Under the pieces are notes generated by a model. It searched no databases, was not told the origin of the DNA, and was given only the letters and a program-made list of their open reading frames with translations. The position numbers were made by a program, and so were the translations under genes. A stretch of DNA of 15,851 bases from Mycoplasmoidaceae bacterium (GTDB lineage Bacteria; Bacillota_I; Bacilli_A; Mycoplasmatales; Mycoplasmoidaceae): NCBI GenBank assembly GCA_024427125.1, contig JAKSVN010000017.1, positions 1 through 15,851 of the forward strand, in the 5' to 3' direction. Shown in pieces: positions 5,612-12,507 of this stretch (positions within the stretch are counted from its first letter, which is position 1; the number at the start of each line of letters is the position of its first letter).

Positions 5612-7780
5612 TTAAGCACCTCCATATTTTAATTGATATAATTCATATTCTTTACGAACTAATCTAGCATTTTCTGCTGGACTTGTGAATTTAGAATTAT
5701 TGTTAATAATAGTTGTAAAATTACTACTTTTACTTTCATTTTCACCATCATAACCAACAACTAATCTATTATTTCCAAATCCAGTTGTAATATTTGGTTG
5801 AATGTCAAAATCTGTTGGTAATGCTTCTGCCATATCTTTTGAAACTTTATCCATTTCATTTATAAAACCAACTCCAATACCTTGAGCAATCATTTTAGAT
5901 GACCATACTAATTGTTCATTTTGAGCTGGAGAATGAATTTTAAAGAAAGATTTAATACTATTAATTATTTTATTACCAAATTTTTTAACTGTATCCCATA
6001 TTAAGCTTCCTACATTTAAAAACCCATTCAATATACCTTTTACTATATTTAAGCCAATTGATTTGAAATTACTTACATAATTTCCAAATCCTTTTACTAA
6101 TGATAATATTATTTTTGGTATTGCTTTAATTAAACTTGGTATTGCTTTAATTAAACCTTCAGCTAATTTTATTGCTAATTTTATACCAGCCTCAATTATT
6201 TTTGGTAAATTATTAGTTATTGCCATTATTAATTTGTCAATTATTACTGGAATTTTATCTATTAATTGAGGTAAAGCATTTATTAAACCATCTGCTAATC
6301 CCATGATTAAATTGATTCCTGCATCTATTAATAAATCAATGTTATCTAATAAAGCCATTGCTATATCTATAACAGATTGAATTACAATAGGAATTAAAGT
6401 TGGTAAACTATCAGCTAGTGTTGTTGCTAAATCTTTAACTAATTGAATTACTGTTGTTGTTAGTTGAGGTAACATACCGACTATTGATTCAATTAATACA
6501 GTTAATGAATCAAATAACGTTGGAGTCATTTCGGCAATAGCATCGGCTAACATCGGAACTAATTGTGGTACCAAGTTTTCAACAAACCCTGATACTAAAT
6601 TACCCATTCCTTCAATAACTGTATGTACTCTTGGTAATAAGTTTTGAACTACTGTCATAACACTGTCTATCAAATTTGATGTTAATGATTCAAAATCAGC
6701 ATTATCATCAGCGATTCCTGTTAACATATTTGCCCATGCACTTTTCATTGTGTTTAAAGAACCTTCGATTGTTGTACTTGCTTCTTTGGCTGTTGTTCCA
6801 GTTATTCCTAGTTCATCTTGAACAACATGAATAGCTTCATATACATCATTTAAATTAGAAATATCGTATTTTTGACCACTTAATTTTTCAGCATCTGATA
6901 ATAAACGTTCCATTTCCCCTTTTGTACCACCATAACCTAATTTTAGGTTATCTAGCATGGTATAATTTTGTTTAGCAAAACCTTGATAAGCATTTTGGAT
7001 CATAGACATATCTGTACCCATTTTATTAGCATTATCTGACATGTCAGTTATTGCCATATCGGCAACTTCAGCACTTTTCTTGGTATCTCCATCTAAACTT
7101 TGTAGTAAACTTGCACTAAATGAAGTTACTGTTTCCATATACTCATTTGCTGATAATCCTGCTGTTTTGTATGCATTATTAGCATAATTTTGAACTATTC
7201 CTGAACTATCTTTAAATAATGTTTCAACACCACCTACTAATTGTTCATAATCTGCATAACTTGTTATGGCTTGCTTGCCTACGTTTATTATTGAACTTCC
7301 TAGATTTTTTAAACCATTTAATGCTCCTGTTATTGCTTGAGTTCCTAAATTTGCTAATATTCCTTTAAAAACAGTAAATCCATCCCCTGATTTTTCTGCT
7401 TGCTCTCCAGCATTTTCCATTTCATTTCCTAAAGAATCGATTTCTTTTGTTGTTTTAATTACATCAGCTTCTGCCTTATTTAATGATTGTTGCCATTTTA
7501 ATGTTTTAGTATCATTTTCACCATACATCTCTTTCGAGTTTTCTAAAGCACCTCTTAAAGTAGCAACTTTTTGTTGTTGAACTTCTAGTCTTTTATTAAG
7601 AACATCTTCTTTGGCTGTTAAACCTGAAACTGATTTATCATTTTTTCCAAATTCTGCTGTAACTTTTCCCATTTGACTAGAAACAACTCCTAGTTGTGCT
7701 GATATATTAGACAATGCTTTTCTATATTCTGATTCACCTGTAAGTGTAACAGTACCACCAAATGTATTTTTCCCAGCCAT
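5612..7780 (-). CDS. Tape measure protein
   Basis: This 722-aa protein is the longest in the window. Residues 15-135 are heptad-rich coiled coil. About 170-370 is the TP901-type core, with A-Y-Q-G-F-A-K-Q-N-Y-T-M-L-D-N-L-K-L-G-Y-G and S-L-N-T-M-K-S-A-W-A-N-M-L. About 375-590 is a long run of hydrophobic amphipathic helices of the L-P-x-L-I-x-x-I-P type, the part thought to contact or enter the membrane at DNA ejection. About 613-640 is the recurrent F-K-I-H-S-P-A motif. It sets tail length and is wrapped by the assembly chaperones encoded just upstream. At roughly 1.5 angstrom per residue (a known rule for long siphovirus tails) a tail near 110 nm is expected. AAGGAAGGTGA precedes the ATG. 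No lysozyme or peptidase domain is visible, so no muralytic activity is assigned. Confidence 0.93.
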   Translation of the reverse strand: MAGKNTFGGTVTLTGESEYRKALSNISAQLGVVSSQMGKVTAEFGKNDKSVSGLTAKEDVLNKRLEVQQQKVATLRGALENSKEMYGENDTKTLKWQQSLNKAEADVIKTTKEIDSLGNEMENAGEQAEKSGDGFTVFKGILANLGTQAITGALNGLKNLGSSIINVGKQAITSYADYEQLVGGVETLFKDSSGIVQNYANNAYKTAGLSANEYMETVTSFSASLLQSLDGDTKKSAEVADMAITDMSDNANKMGTDMSMIQNAYQGFAKQNYTMLDNLKLGYGGTKGEMERLLSDAEKLSGQKYDISNLNDVYEAIHVVQDELGITGTTAKEASTTIEGSLNTMKSAWANMLTGIADDNADFESLTSNLIDSVMTVVQNLLPRVHTVIEGMGNLVSGFVENLVPQLVPMLADAIAEMTPTLFDSLTVLIESIVGMLPQLTTTVIQLVKDLATTLADSLPTLIPIVIQSVIDIAMALLDNIDLLIDAGINLIMGLADGLINALPQLIDKIPVIIDKLIMAITNNLPKIIEAGIKLAIKLAEGLIKAIPSLIKAIPKIILSLVKGFGNYVSNFKSIGLNIVKGILNGFLNVGSLIWDTVKKFGNKIINSIKSFFKIHSPAQNEQLVWSSKMIAQGIGVGFINEMDKVSKDMAEALPTDFDIQPNITTGFGNNRLVVGYDGENESKSSNFTTIINNNSKFTSPAENARLVRKEYELYQLKYGGA
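6117..6158 (-). repeat. Two tandem 21-nt units in the tape measure gene
   Basis: Two adjacent 21-nt units (6117-6137 and 6138-6158) differ only at the final base. They encode LIKAIPS and LIKAIPK, residues about 543-556 of the tape measure. The unit is a multiple of three, so copy-number change would lengthen or shorten the protein by seven residues without breaking the frame. Confidence 0.85.
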
Positions 7781-7799
7781 ATAATCACCTTCCTTTCTT

Positions 7800-8030
7800 C
7801 TAATCTTTAAACCATTCTAATGACTCAAGTTTTTCTTCTTCGGTCGGCTCTACTTCGAATATTCCTTGTTTAATTTTAAAATTATAAAATCTTTTATAAT
7901 ATTCATATAATTTATTCCATTTGTAAAAAGTCATATGCCCTACTTCTTTTTCTGTAAATCCTAACAATGTTTTACCAACGAACAAAACCCACACAAAATC
8001 AATTGTTATTGATCCTGTGTGGTTATCACG
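7800..8030 (-). CDS. Frameshifted C-terminal part of the long tail assembly chaperone (G-T type fusion)
   Basis: This frame is the -1 frame relative to the upstream chaperone gene. It is open without a stop from the slippery site at 8036-8030 to the stop at 7800. A GTG at 7994 could be taken as a start, but it has no Shine-Dalgarno and lies inside the frameshift hairpin, so I do not treat this as a free gene. After the shift 76 codons follow, giving a long product of about 198 aa that shares its first 122 residues with the short form. The segment includes LLGFTEKEVGHMTFYKWNKL, the short aromatic, lysine-rich pattern usual for the T part of chaperones encoded just before the tape measure in Firmicutes siphoviruses. 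By analogy with lambda gpGT, the long form should recruit major tail protein to the tape measure. Confidence 0.82.
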   Translation of the reverse strand, partial: RDNHTGSITIDFVWVLFVGKTLLGFTEKEVGHMTFYKWNKLYEYYKRFYNFKIKQGIFEVEPTEEEKLESLEWFKD

Positions 8031-8036
8031 TTTTTT
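7989..8036 (-). promoter_or_regulatory. Programmed -1 ribosomal frameshift signal (slippery heptamer plus hairpin)
   Basis: The heptamer A AAA AAC occupies 8036-8030 in the correct phase: chaperone codons TCA, AAA, AAC. After a 7-nt spacer (8029-8023), bases 8022-8008 can pair with 8003-7989. This is a continuous 15-bp stem with two G-U wobbles and a 4-nt loop, AACA (8007-8004). Heptamer, spacing and stem all fit the classical -1 frameshift arrangement, and the resulting frame is the open one. Confidence 0.88.
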
Positions 8037-8395
8037 GATTCATCATCTAAACTTTCTGTATCAGCTTTATTTGAATCAATTACTACTTCTTTTATTTTTT
8101 GTGCAGATTCATTAAGTCCTAATTCGGAAATAATTCTACCTGCATGTTTAGCAGTTATAAACTTACGATCTTCACCTAGTCTTTCATTTTCCATGTCTAT
8201 TCCTTCATTTATAGCTTCAGTAAAAAAGAATATTACTGCTGAAATACTTGGCTCTGTTCCATCATCTGGCTCCATTACGTTTTTCCAATTATTCAAACTT
8301 TCATATTTATTTTGTATTAATTCCATAACATTTAATGTAAAAGCATATGGATATTTACCTTGTTTTGTTTCTAAATATTTGATTTCATTTCCCAT
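8006..8395 (-). CDS. Tail assembly chaperone, short form (G-like)
   Basis: This 129-aa acidic protein lies between the tail tube genes and the tape measure gene, the standard position of the tail assembly chaperone. It begins MGNEIKYLETKQGKYPYAF and is predicted largely helical (L-N-V-M-E-L-I-Q-N-K-Y-E-S-L, then A-V-I-F-F-F-T-E-A-I-N-E-G). The last codons contain the slippery site, and the stop TAA (8008-8006) falls at the tip of the frameshift hairpin. Most ribosomes should end here; a minority should shift to make the 198-aa fusion. A Shine-Dalgarno-like AGAAAGGAAAA lies just before the ATG, downstream of the terminator at 8449-8417. Confidence 0.85.
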   Translation of the reverse strand: MGNEIKYLETKQGKYPYAFTLNVMELIQNKYESLNNWKNVMEPDDGTEPSISAVIFFFTEAINEGIDMENERLGEDRKFITAKHAGRIISELGLNESAQKIKEVVIDSNKADTESLDDESKNVITTQDQ

Positions 8396-8416
8396 ATTTA
8401 TTTTCCTTTCTATATT

Positions 8417-8449
8417 AAAAAAGAAGCCAACCCCTAGAGATTAGCTTCT
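8417..8449 (-). terminator. Intrinsic terminator after the tail tube genes, overlapping a gene end
   Basis: On the minus strand AGAAGCTAA (8449-8441) pairs with TTGGCTTCT (8430-8422) as a 9-bp stem with one G-U pair and a 10-nt loop, followed by a run of T (8421-8417). The TAG stop of the 56-aa gene lies in the loop. Because the operon continues, it probably works as a partial terminator that lowers expression of the tape measure and tip genes relative to the tube and capsid. On the plus strand the same stem is followed by seven T, so it could act in both directions. Confidence 0.6.
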
Positions 8450-8604
8450 GTTTTTTTCTTTTTCTTTTTATTATCTATATCAACTATTTTTACAAACTTT
8501 TTGATTTCTTCATATCTTTCAGAAGTTATATTTAATTCATCATTTTGTTTGTGCCATAAACCTGAATATTTATCTTTGAATTTTTGTAATACTATTACCT
8601 TCAT
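8434..8604 (-). CDS. Small basic protein after the major tail gene, function unknown
   Basis: With the ATG at 8604 this is a 56-aa protein, MKVIVLQKFKDKYSG through an E-R-Y-E-E-I-K-K-F segment to a lysine run and T-E-A-N-L. A TTG at 8631 would extend it back into the major tail gene without a ribosome binding site, so I prefer the ATG, which has AAGAGGA just upstream and lies 10 nt after the previous stop. Small proteins starting M-K-V-x-V-L-x-x-F-x-D-K are common near head-tail genes of Firmicutes phages. The residues before the lysine run look like a small beta-barrel or SH3-like fold. I do not recognise a defined function. Its last codons form half of the terminator stem, which ties its 3' end to transcript control. 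Confidence 0.6.
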   Translation of the reverse strand: MKVIVLQKFKDKYSGLWHKQNDELNITSERYEEIKKFVKIVDIDNKKKKKKTEANL

Positions 8605-8614
8605 ATATCCTCTT

Positions 8615-9196
8615 TTATGCAGTTTGAACAAATAATGAATCTAAATAAGTATTAGCTTCTGCTTCAGTATCAAATGTTGCTCTTTTTCTCCAATCATTAT
8701 CATTGTTAGCAAAAATAGTACCTTCAATTGATGGTGTTGTAAATTCTAAAGAATCACCTTTTGTTTTTTTATCAGTAACATAAGGTTTGAATTGAACTTT
8801 TGGAAACCATTCAACTTTAAATACTCTAGTATTATTCACCATTTTTGGTACTACTTGACCAAATCCAAAATATATTGGAACATCATTAACATTTGATTTA
8901 TATACTGTTGTTGATTTTGCTGTTGAACCACTTCCACTTGTATAAGTTTCTGTAGATTCTCCTAATAATGGACTAAGAATAGAATCATCATCATCATCAA
9001 CACCAATTGTTAATGTTCCTTCTATAAATTCTGATACTTTTTCTTTAATAGTATCATCAGCATTTAATTTAGCTTCTGCTATATTTAAACTTACTTTGCT
9101 TTCGATTGCTCCTGCTAATGTTCCAATAACTCCATATGTTTCACCATCAGCATTTAAAGGAGCATATCTAAATCTTCTTAAACCTATAGATGCCAT
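8615..9196 (-). CDS. Major tail protein (tail tube, phi13/TP901-1-like)
   Basis: This 193-aa protein begins MASIGLRRFRYAPLNADGETYG, a start typical of phi13-family major tail proteins, with conserved pieces such as V-S-L-N-I-A-E-A-K-L-N-A-D-D, the G-T-L-T-I-G-V-D-D-D-D-D loop, Y-F-G-F-G-Q-V-V and F-K-V-E-W-F-P-K-V-Q-F. It polymerises around the tape measure to form the tail tube. A GTG at 9208 would add four codons, but GAGGT lies 5 nt before the ATG at 9196, so I chose that. The length matches members without an extra immunoglobulin-like domain, and none is seen. It follows the tail-terminator-like gene closely, and a terminator lies one small gene downstream. Confidence 0.9.
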   Translation of the reverse strand: MASIGLRRFRYAPLNADGETYGVIGTLAGAIESKVSLNIAEAKLNADDTIKEKVSEFIEGTLTIGVDDDDDSILSPLLGESTETYTSGSGSTAKSTTVYKSNVNDVPIYFGFGQVVPKMVNNTRVFKVEWFPKVQFKPYVTDKKTKGDSLEFTTPSIEGTIFANNDNDWRKRATFDTEAEANTYLDSLFVQTA

Positions 9197-9213
9197 AATA
9201 TACCTCACTTTCC

Positions 9214-9588
9214 TTAATTATTTGAATTATTTAAAAATGTGACATTACTTTCTACCATAAATGATATTGGAATATGCCATAATTCTGTATCTTCTTCATA
9301 ATCTTCCATACCATCTTCTAACCAAGTAAAACCACATTCTTGAACTAATTTTCTTTTAACTTCATTTTTCAAATTTTTATAATTTTTATTTGAATAAATA
9401 TCTAATGTACCATATGTACCTACAACTATTGGCAAATCATTTGCAAATCCTTCTGGTCTTGTGGAATAAGTGTAATATGTTAGATAAGTAGTAGCATCAC
9501 CTTTGTAAATACTTGGACTAATTGGAATTGATTTGCCATCAAATGTAAAATTATTAAAAACTTGTTCTATGATTGCATTTATATTCAT
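9214..9588 (-). CDS. Tail terminator/tail completion-like protein
   Basis: This 124-aa protein lies between the HK97-gp10-like gene and the major tail protein, where Firmicutes siphoviruses encode the tail terminator or completion protein that caps the tube. The sequence (MNINAIIEQVFNNFTFDGKS, then T-Y-L-T-Y-Y-T-Y and a central V-G-T-Y-G-T-L-D-I-Y-S) has the short alpha-beta pattern of the minor tail protein group. Family assignment is mainly by position and size. The start overlaps the previous stop as ATGA, implying coupled translation. Confidence 0.65.
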   Translation of the reverse strand: MNINAIIEQVFNNFTFDGKSIPISPSIYKGDATTYLTYYTYSTRPEGFANDLPIVVGTYGTLDIYSNKNYKNLKNEVKRKLVQECGFTWLEDGMEDYEEDTELWHIPISFMVESNVTFLNNSNN

Positions 9589-10019
9589 TTTAAATCCTTC
9601 AACTTCCTTTCATATATTTCATTCCACTTTTTACTAATAGCATTTTCACTTCTTTCTATTGCTGGTCTAACAAATGGCTTTGCTTTTTGCTTTGAAGTTC
9701 CATACTCAATTCTAAAAGCTTTAAGCCAATTTGTTATGTCATATTTTTTACCTGCTTTAGTGGTATAAACACCATTTGAACCTGTAAATTTGACTCTACC
9801 AACCCATTCACCATTACTATTTTTTTTAGGCTTTGTATTTTTTAATGAACTTGCCATTTTCCCTGTCTTAACATGTTGATTTGCTCCTGATTGTATTTCT
9901 GATTTCATAATGTTTTGTCCTTCTGAAATTAAATCAGAATAAATTTGTTCATTATTAGCTAAAGATTCTATTTTTCTAATCATCCCTGCCAATTCATGAT
10001 CTTTTTCAAAACTTGCCAT
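9585..10019 (-). CDS. HK97-gp10-like head-tail joining protein
   Basis: This 144-aa basic protein carries the two hallmarks of the HK97-gp10-like family: H-V-K-T-G-K-M-A-S-S-L-K at about residues 49-60, and I-E-Y-G-T-S-K-Q-K-A-K-P-F-V-R-P-A-I at about residues 108-126. Family members act at the head-tail interface or in tail completion. The ATG follows the stop of the adaptor gene with no gap, and the upstream sequence has only a weak, A-rich ribosome binding site, so translation probably relies on ribosomes finishing the previous gene. The stop is TGA, which supports the standard code. Confidence 0.85.
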   Translation of the reverse strand: MASFEKDHELAGMIRKIESLANNEQIYSDLISEGQNIMKSEIQSGANQHVKTGKMASSLKNTKPKKNSNGEWVGRVKFTGSNGVYTTKAGKKYDITNWLKAFRIEYGTSKQKAKPFVRPAIERSENAISKKWNEIYERKLKDLK

Positions 10020-10340
10020 TTATTTTTTACTTTTTGACACATCACTACAAGTTAGTTCAAGTACTTCGCTTGTAATTTTGAATGTCCTCTTTATTTCATA
10101 TTTTTTGCTAGTTTGAACATCAATTAAATAACTTTGGCCATTATAATTACATTCCATTATTTCAACTACTAAATTAGCATTATATCCCATAACTTTGGAA
10201 TGTTCTTCAACAGCACGTGTTATATTTTTAAAATTAGCAGGGATAGGATTAGTTTCTGTACTTGATGGAATAGAAAATCCATCAGAATCTTTTGTTTCAG
10301 AATAACTAACTAATTTTATTGATTCGTTCCAGTTATTCAT
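10020..10340 (-). CDS. Head closure/head-tail adaptor protein
   Basis: With the ATG at 10340 this is a 106-aa protein beginning MNNWNESIKLVSYSETKDSD. The frame is open further upstream (to 10382), but that extension lies inside the connector gene. GGGTGA lies 5 nt before the 10340 ATG, with an adjacent ATG at 10343 as a near-equal alternative. The beta-rich pattern of a short W-N-E-S-I-K-L start, a D-S-D-G-F-S-I-P loop, then strands ending in Y-L-I-D-V and Y-E-I-K-R-T-F-K-I fits head-tail adaptor/head closure proteins of the SPP1 gp16 or HK97 type. Position between connector and gp10-like gene agrees. The start overlaps the connector stop by a few bases. Confidence 0.72.
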   Translation of the reverse strand: MNNWNESIKLVSYSETKDSDGFSIPSSTETNPIPANFKNITRAVEEHSKVMGYNANLVVEIMECNYNGQSYLIDVQTSKKYEIKRTFKITSEVLELTCSDVSKSKK

Positions 10341-10641
10341 CATTATCACCCATTTGTTCTGAACTGTTATAAGCTGATTCAAGTGTCATTTTATTTCGAT
10401 ATGATTCATACATTTTTAAATAAATATCAGAATCGCTTCTATCATTGCCTCTGTGTGCTTTTACAAAAGCAACAACACAATTAACAACTTGATCATCATA
10501 CTTATTATCTTTAGTTTCAAATACACTTTCAGAAACACCACTTTGGACACAATCTATTTTACAAGCAGAAATTAAGGAATCGATTTCATCATCAAATACA
10601 TTAGTCATAATGTAACATCTCTTTTTTATGATTTCTCTCAT
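10333..10641 (-). CDS. Head-tail connector (gp6-like/DNA packaging protein)
   Basis: This 102-aa protein directly follows the capsid gene, the position of the gp6-like connector that forms a ring below the portal. It is mainly helical and acidic. The segments V-V-N-C-V-V-A-F-V-K-A-H-R-G-N and S-D-I-Y-L-K-M-Y-E-S-Y-R-N-K-M are typical of this family. AAAGGAG lies about 9 nt before the ATG at 10641, better than the site before an internal ATG at 10608, so I kept the longer form; the domain itself starts near the internal Met (M-T-N-V-F-D-D-E-I-D). The 29-nt gap after the capsid gene holds only the ribosome binding site. Confidence 0.75.
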   Translation of the reverse strand: MREIIKKRCYIMTNVFDDEIDSLISACKIDCVQSGVSESVFETKDNKYDDQVVNCVVAFVKAHRGNDRSDSDIYLKMYESYRNKMTLESAYNSSEQMGDNDE

Positions 10642-10670
10642 GAGTAATCACTCCTTTCTGCTATATTTTT

Positions 10671-11840
10671 TTAAGCACTTTGTGTAGTTTTAATTATTTG
10701 GAATGAATCAGAACTTGCAAGTTTTCCATCAGCAAGCATTGTTGCTTTGTTGATTTCATCATCTGTATCTTCATCTACATATTTTTTGAAAGTAATTTCT
10801 AAATTACTATTTAAAATGAAATCAGCTAGATCACCTACAACCATTAAGTTATTTCCTAAATAACTAGATGGTACAAAATTAACTTTTCTTCCGAATAATG
10901 CTGGAGCTGGTTTTCCATCAACACCTACATTTACTCTTGCTATTGGTTGTTTATTATCATCAACTAAACCAATTATTTTATTGTAGAAATTTAACTTAGT
11001 CATATAATATTCAGCACTTGAATCATATGCTTCTGGTACTTTACCTTCAATTCCTACTAATGCTTTATAATTAACATTTGTGATTTCATCTGCATCAACA
11101 CTTGTACAAATACCAGTTGGTTGTCCACTACCTGTTCCTTGGAATACAGCAGTTTCAATTGCTTTAACCATTGCTTCTGCTATATTTTTTGATACTGTTT
11201 CTTCAAATAATTCTAATGAAACTGTAGCACTTTCTAAAGAACATGCAACTTTACATTGTAATTTGTAATAAGCAAATGTAACACTTCCAAAAGTTTTCTT
11301 TTGTTTTTCTGATCCTGAACCTTCAGCTACCCAAACTGCTGTTGGTTTTAAGCTTGATGTAGGAACTGATAAACCACCTTTAAATGATGTTTTAGTTATT
11401 TTTGAATAAACAATTCCTAATGTTTCTATTTTTTCATATACTTTGTTCATAATTGTAGTTGGAATTACTGCTCCAATATCTGTTGTTTTTGTAACAGCAT
11501 CTCCTCTCATTTGAACACCATTTAGGACATAATCCATAAATTTTTGTCTATATTCTAGAGTTGCATTGTAATTTTTTGTTTCTTTTTCTTCTGCTGGTGT
11601 AACATTTACTGCTGAACTTACACCATTTTTAATATCGTTCATAATACCTTTCCTTTCTTCTAATCTTTCTGCTTGTTTTAGTTTACTTTCTAAATCAGCT
11701 TTTTTGTTTAATAAACTTCTTGATTCTTCTTCTAAACTTTCTGTATCTTCTTCGTTATTTTCATCTTTTAATTTTTCTATAATTTCTGATAACGAATCGT
11801 TTACTTTTTGAAGTTCATCTCTTACTTCTTCAATTGTCAT
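10671..11840 (-). CDS. Major capsid protein, HK97 fold, with N-terminal delta domain
   Basis: This 389-aa protein has two parts. Residues 1 to about 70 are a highly charged coiled coil (MTIEEVRDELQKVNDSLSEI onward), the delta domain that acts as built-in scaffold and is removed by the protease encoded just upstream. From about 90 (N-Y-N-A-T-L-E-Y-R-Q-K-F) the HK97 fold begins, with A-V-W-V-A-E-G-S at about 167-174, E-T-A-V-F-Q-G-T-G-S-G-Q-P-T-G-I at about 229-244, and a C-terminal I-N-K-A-T-M-L-A-D-G-K strand. No separate scaffold gene is present, as expected. Cleavage probably falls between residues 70 and 92, but the exact bond cannot be read. AAGGAAGGT precedes the ATG, which follows the protease stop by one base. 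Confidence 0.95.
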   Translation of the reverse strand: MTIEEVRDELQKVNDSLSEIIEKLKDENNEEDTESLEEESRSLLNKKADLESKLKQAERLEERKGIMNDIKNGVSSAVNVTPAEEKETKNYNATLEYRQKFMDYVLNGVQMRGDAVTKTTDIGAVIPTTIMNKVYEKIETLGIVYSKITKTSFKGGLSVPTSSLKPTAVWVAEGSGSEKQKKTFGSVTFAYYKLQCKVACSLESATVSLELFEETVSKNIAEAMVKAIETAVFQGTGSGQPTGICTSVDADEITNVNYKALVGIEGKVPEAYDSSAEYYMTKLNFYNKIIGLVDDNKQPIARVNVGVDGKPAPALFGRKVNFVPSSYLGNNLMVVGDLADFILNSNLEITFKKYVDEDTDDEINKATMLADGKLASSDSFQIIKTTQSA

Positions 11841-11841
11841 A

Positions 11842-12507
11842 TTATTTTACCTTCCTTTCTATTTCAATTGCTAAAGCTATTCTTTTGCGTTGTTCTTGCT
11901 TCTTCTTCAAGATTTCGTTTTCCAACTTTTCCATTTCAGATTTTTCCAAATCTAAAACTGACCTTGCAGATATTGAAGTGCTGTCATATGCAGGAATGTC
12001 CACTGCACTAACATCGTACAACTTCTTAATCTTCAAAACTGTTCTTACATGTGTATCTACATCATAACTTTCTTCAGATACTGTATATGCATACGACATT
12101 TTGTCGATCAAGCCATTTTTAATATCACGATACAATTCTTTATGTCCTTCATCTTCTGGATTTAATTTAACTGTTACGTGCATTCCATCTTCTTTTATTT
12201 CGAGATGTAACGAATCATTTCTTGTTCGTGCATAAACACGACCACCATGGTTATAATTGAATATAACATCTGACATATCAGCTTCTTTAAATGCATTTTT
12301 ATCAACTTTTTCTTTATATTCAATTCCTTCCCATTCAAAAAGAGTTGTTTCTGTATCAAATACACACGCAACTCCTTCTATTACCATTTCTTCATCTTCT
12401 GATTTATCTTTATCATCTTTAGCTCTTATTTCAAAATTTTGAAAATTTCTAAAATTCCATCCTTTTTCAATGAATTTTTTCATTCTTTCATTTTCATTCT
12501 TTTCCAT
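11842..12507 (-). CDS. HK97-family prohead (maturation) protease
   Basis: This 221-aa protein belongs to the U35 prohead protease family. Visible landmarks are the early I-E-G-V-A-C-V-F-D strand (about 43-51), the N-Y-N-H-G-G motif with likely catalytic His87, the D-K-M-S-Y-A-Y motif with likely catalytic Ser138, and the L-Y-D-V-S-A-V-D-I-P-A-Y motif (about 163-174). It digests capsid delta domains and itself during prohead maturation. The last 35 residues are a lysine/glutamate-rich helix, probably a targeting tail. The ATG lies 14 nt inside the portal gene; AGGAGG, 9 nt upstream, is itself in portal codons, so the two are coupled. Confidence 0.92.
   Translation of the reverse strand: MEKNENERMKKFIEKGWNFRNFQNFEIRAKDDKDKSEDEEMVIEGVACVFDTETTLFEWEGIEYKEKVDKNAFKEADMSDVIFNYNHGGRVYARTRNDSLHLEIKEDGMHVTVKLNPEDEGHKELYRDIKNGLIDKMSYAYTVSEESYDVDTHVRTVLKIKKLYDVSAVDIPAYDSTSISARSVLDLEKSEMEKLENEILKKKQEQRKRIALAIEIERKVK

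Noticed and set aside
7800..7994. Independent 64-aa gene starting at GTG 7994
   Set aside because: No ribosome binding site, start inside the frameshift hairpin, and the frame is open upstream to the slippery site. It is better explained as the shifted part of the chaperone.
8019..8444. Plus-strand 141-codon open frame
   Set aside because: Antisense to the chaperone gene, low-complexity Ser/Phe/Ile composition, no family features, and no other plus-strand gene in the operon.
8449..8462. A-run in the 56-aa gene followed by a hairpin as a second frameshift site
   Set aside because: The heptamer is not in the required codon phase, and the hairpin is better explained as a terminator with a T-run.
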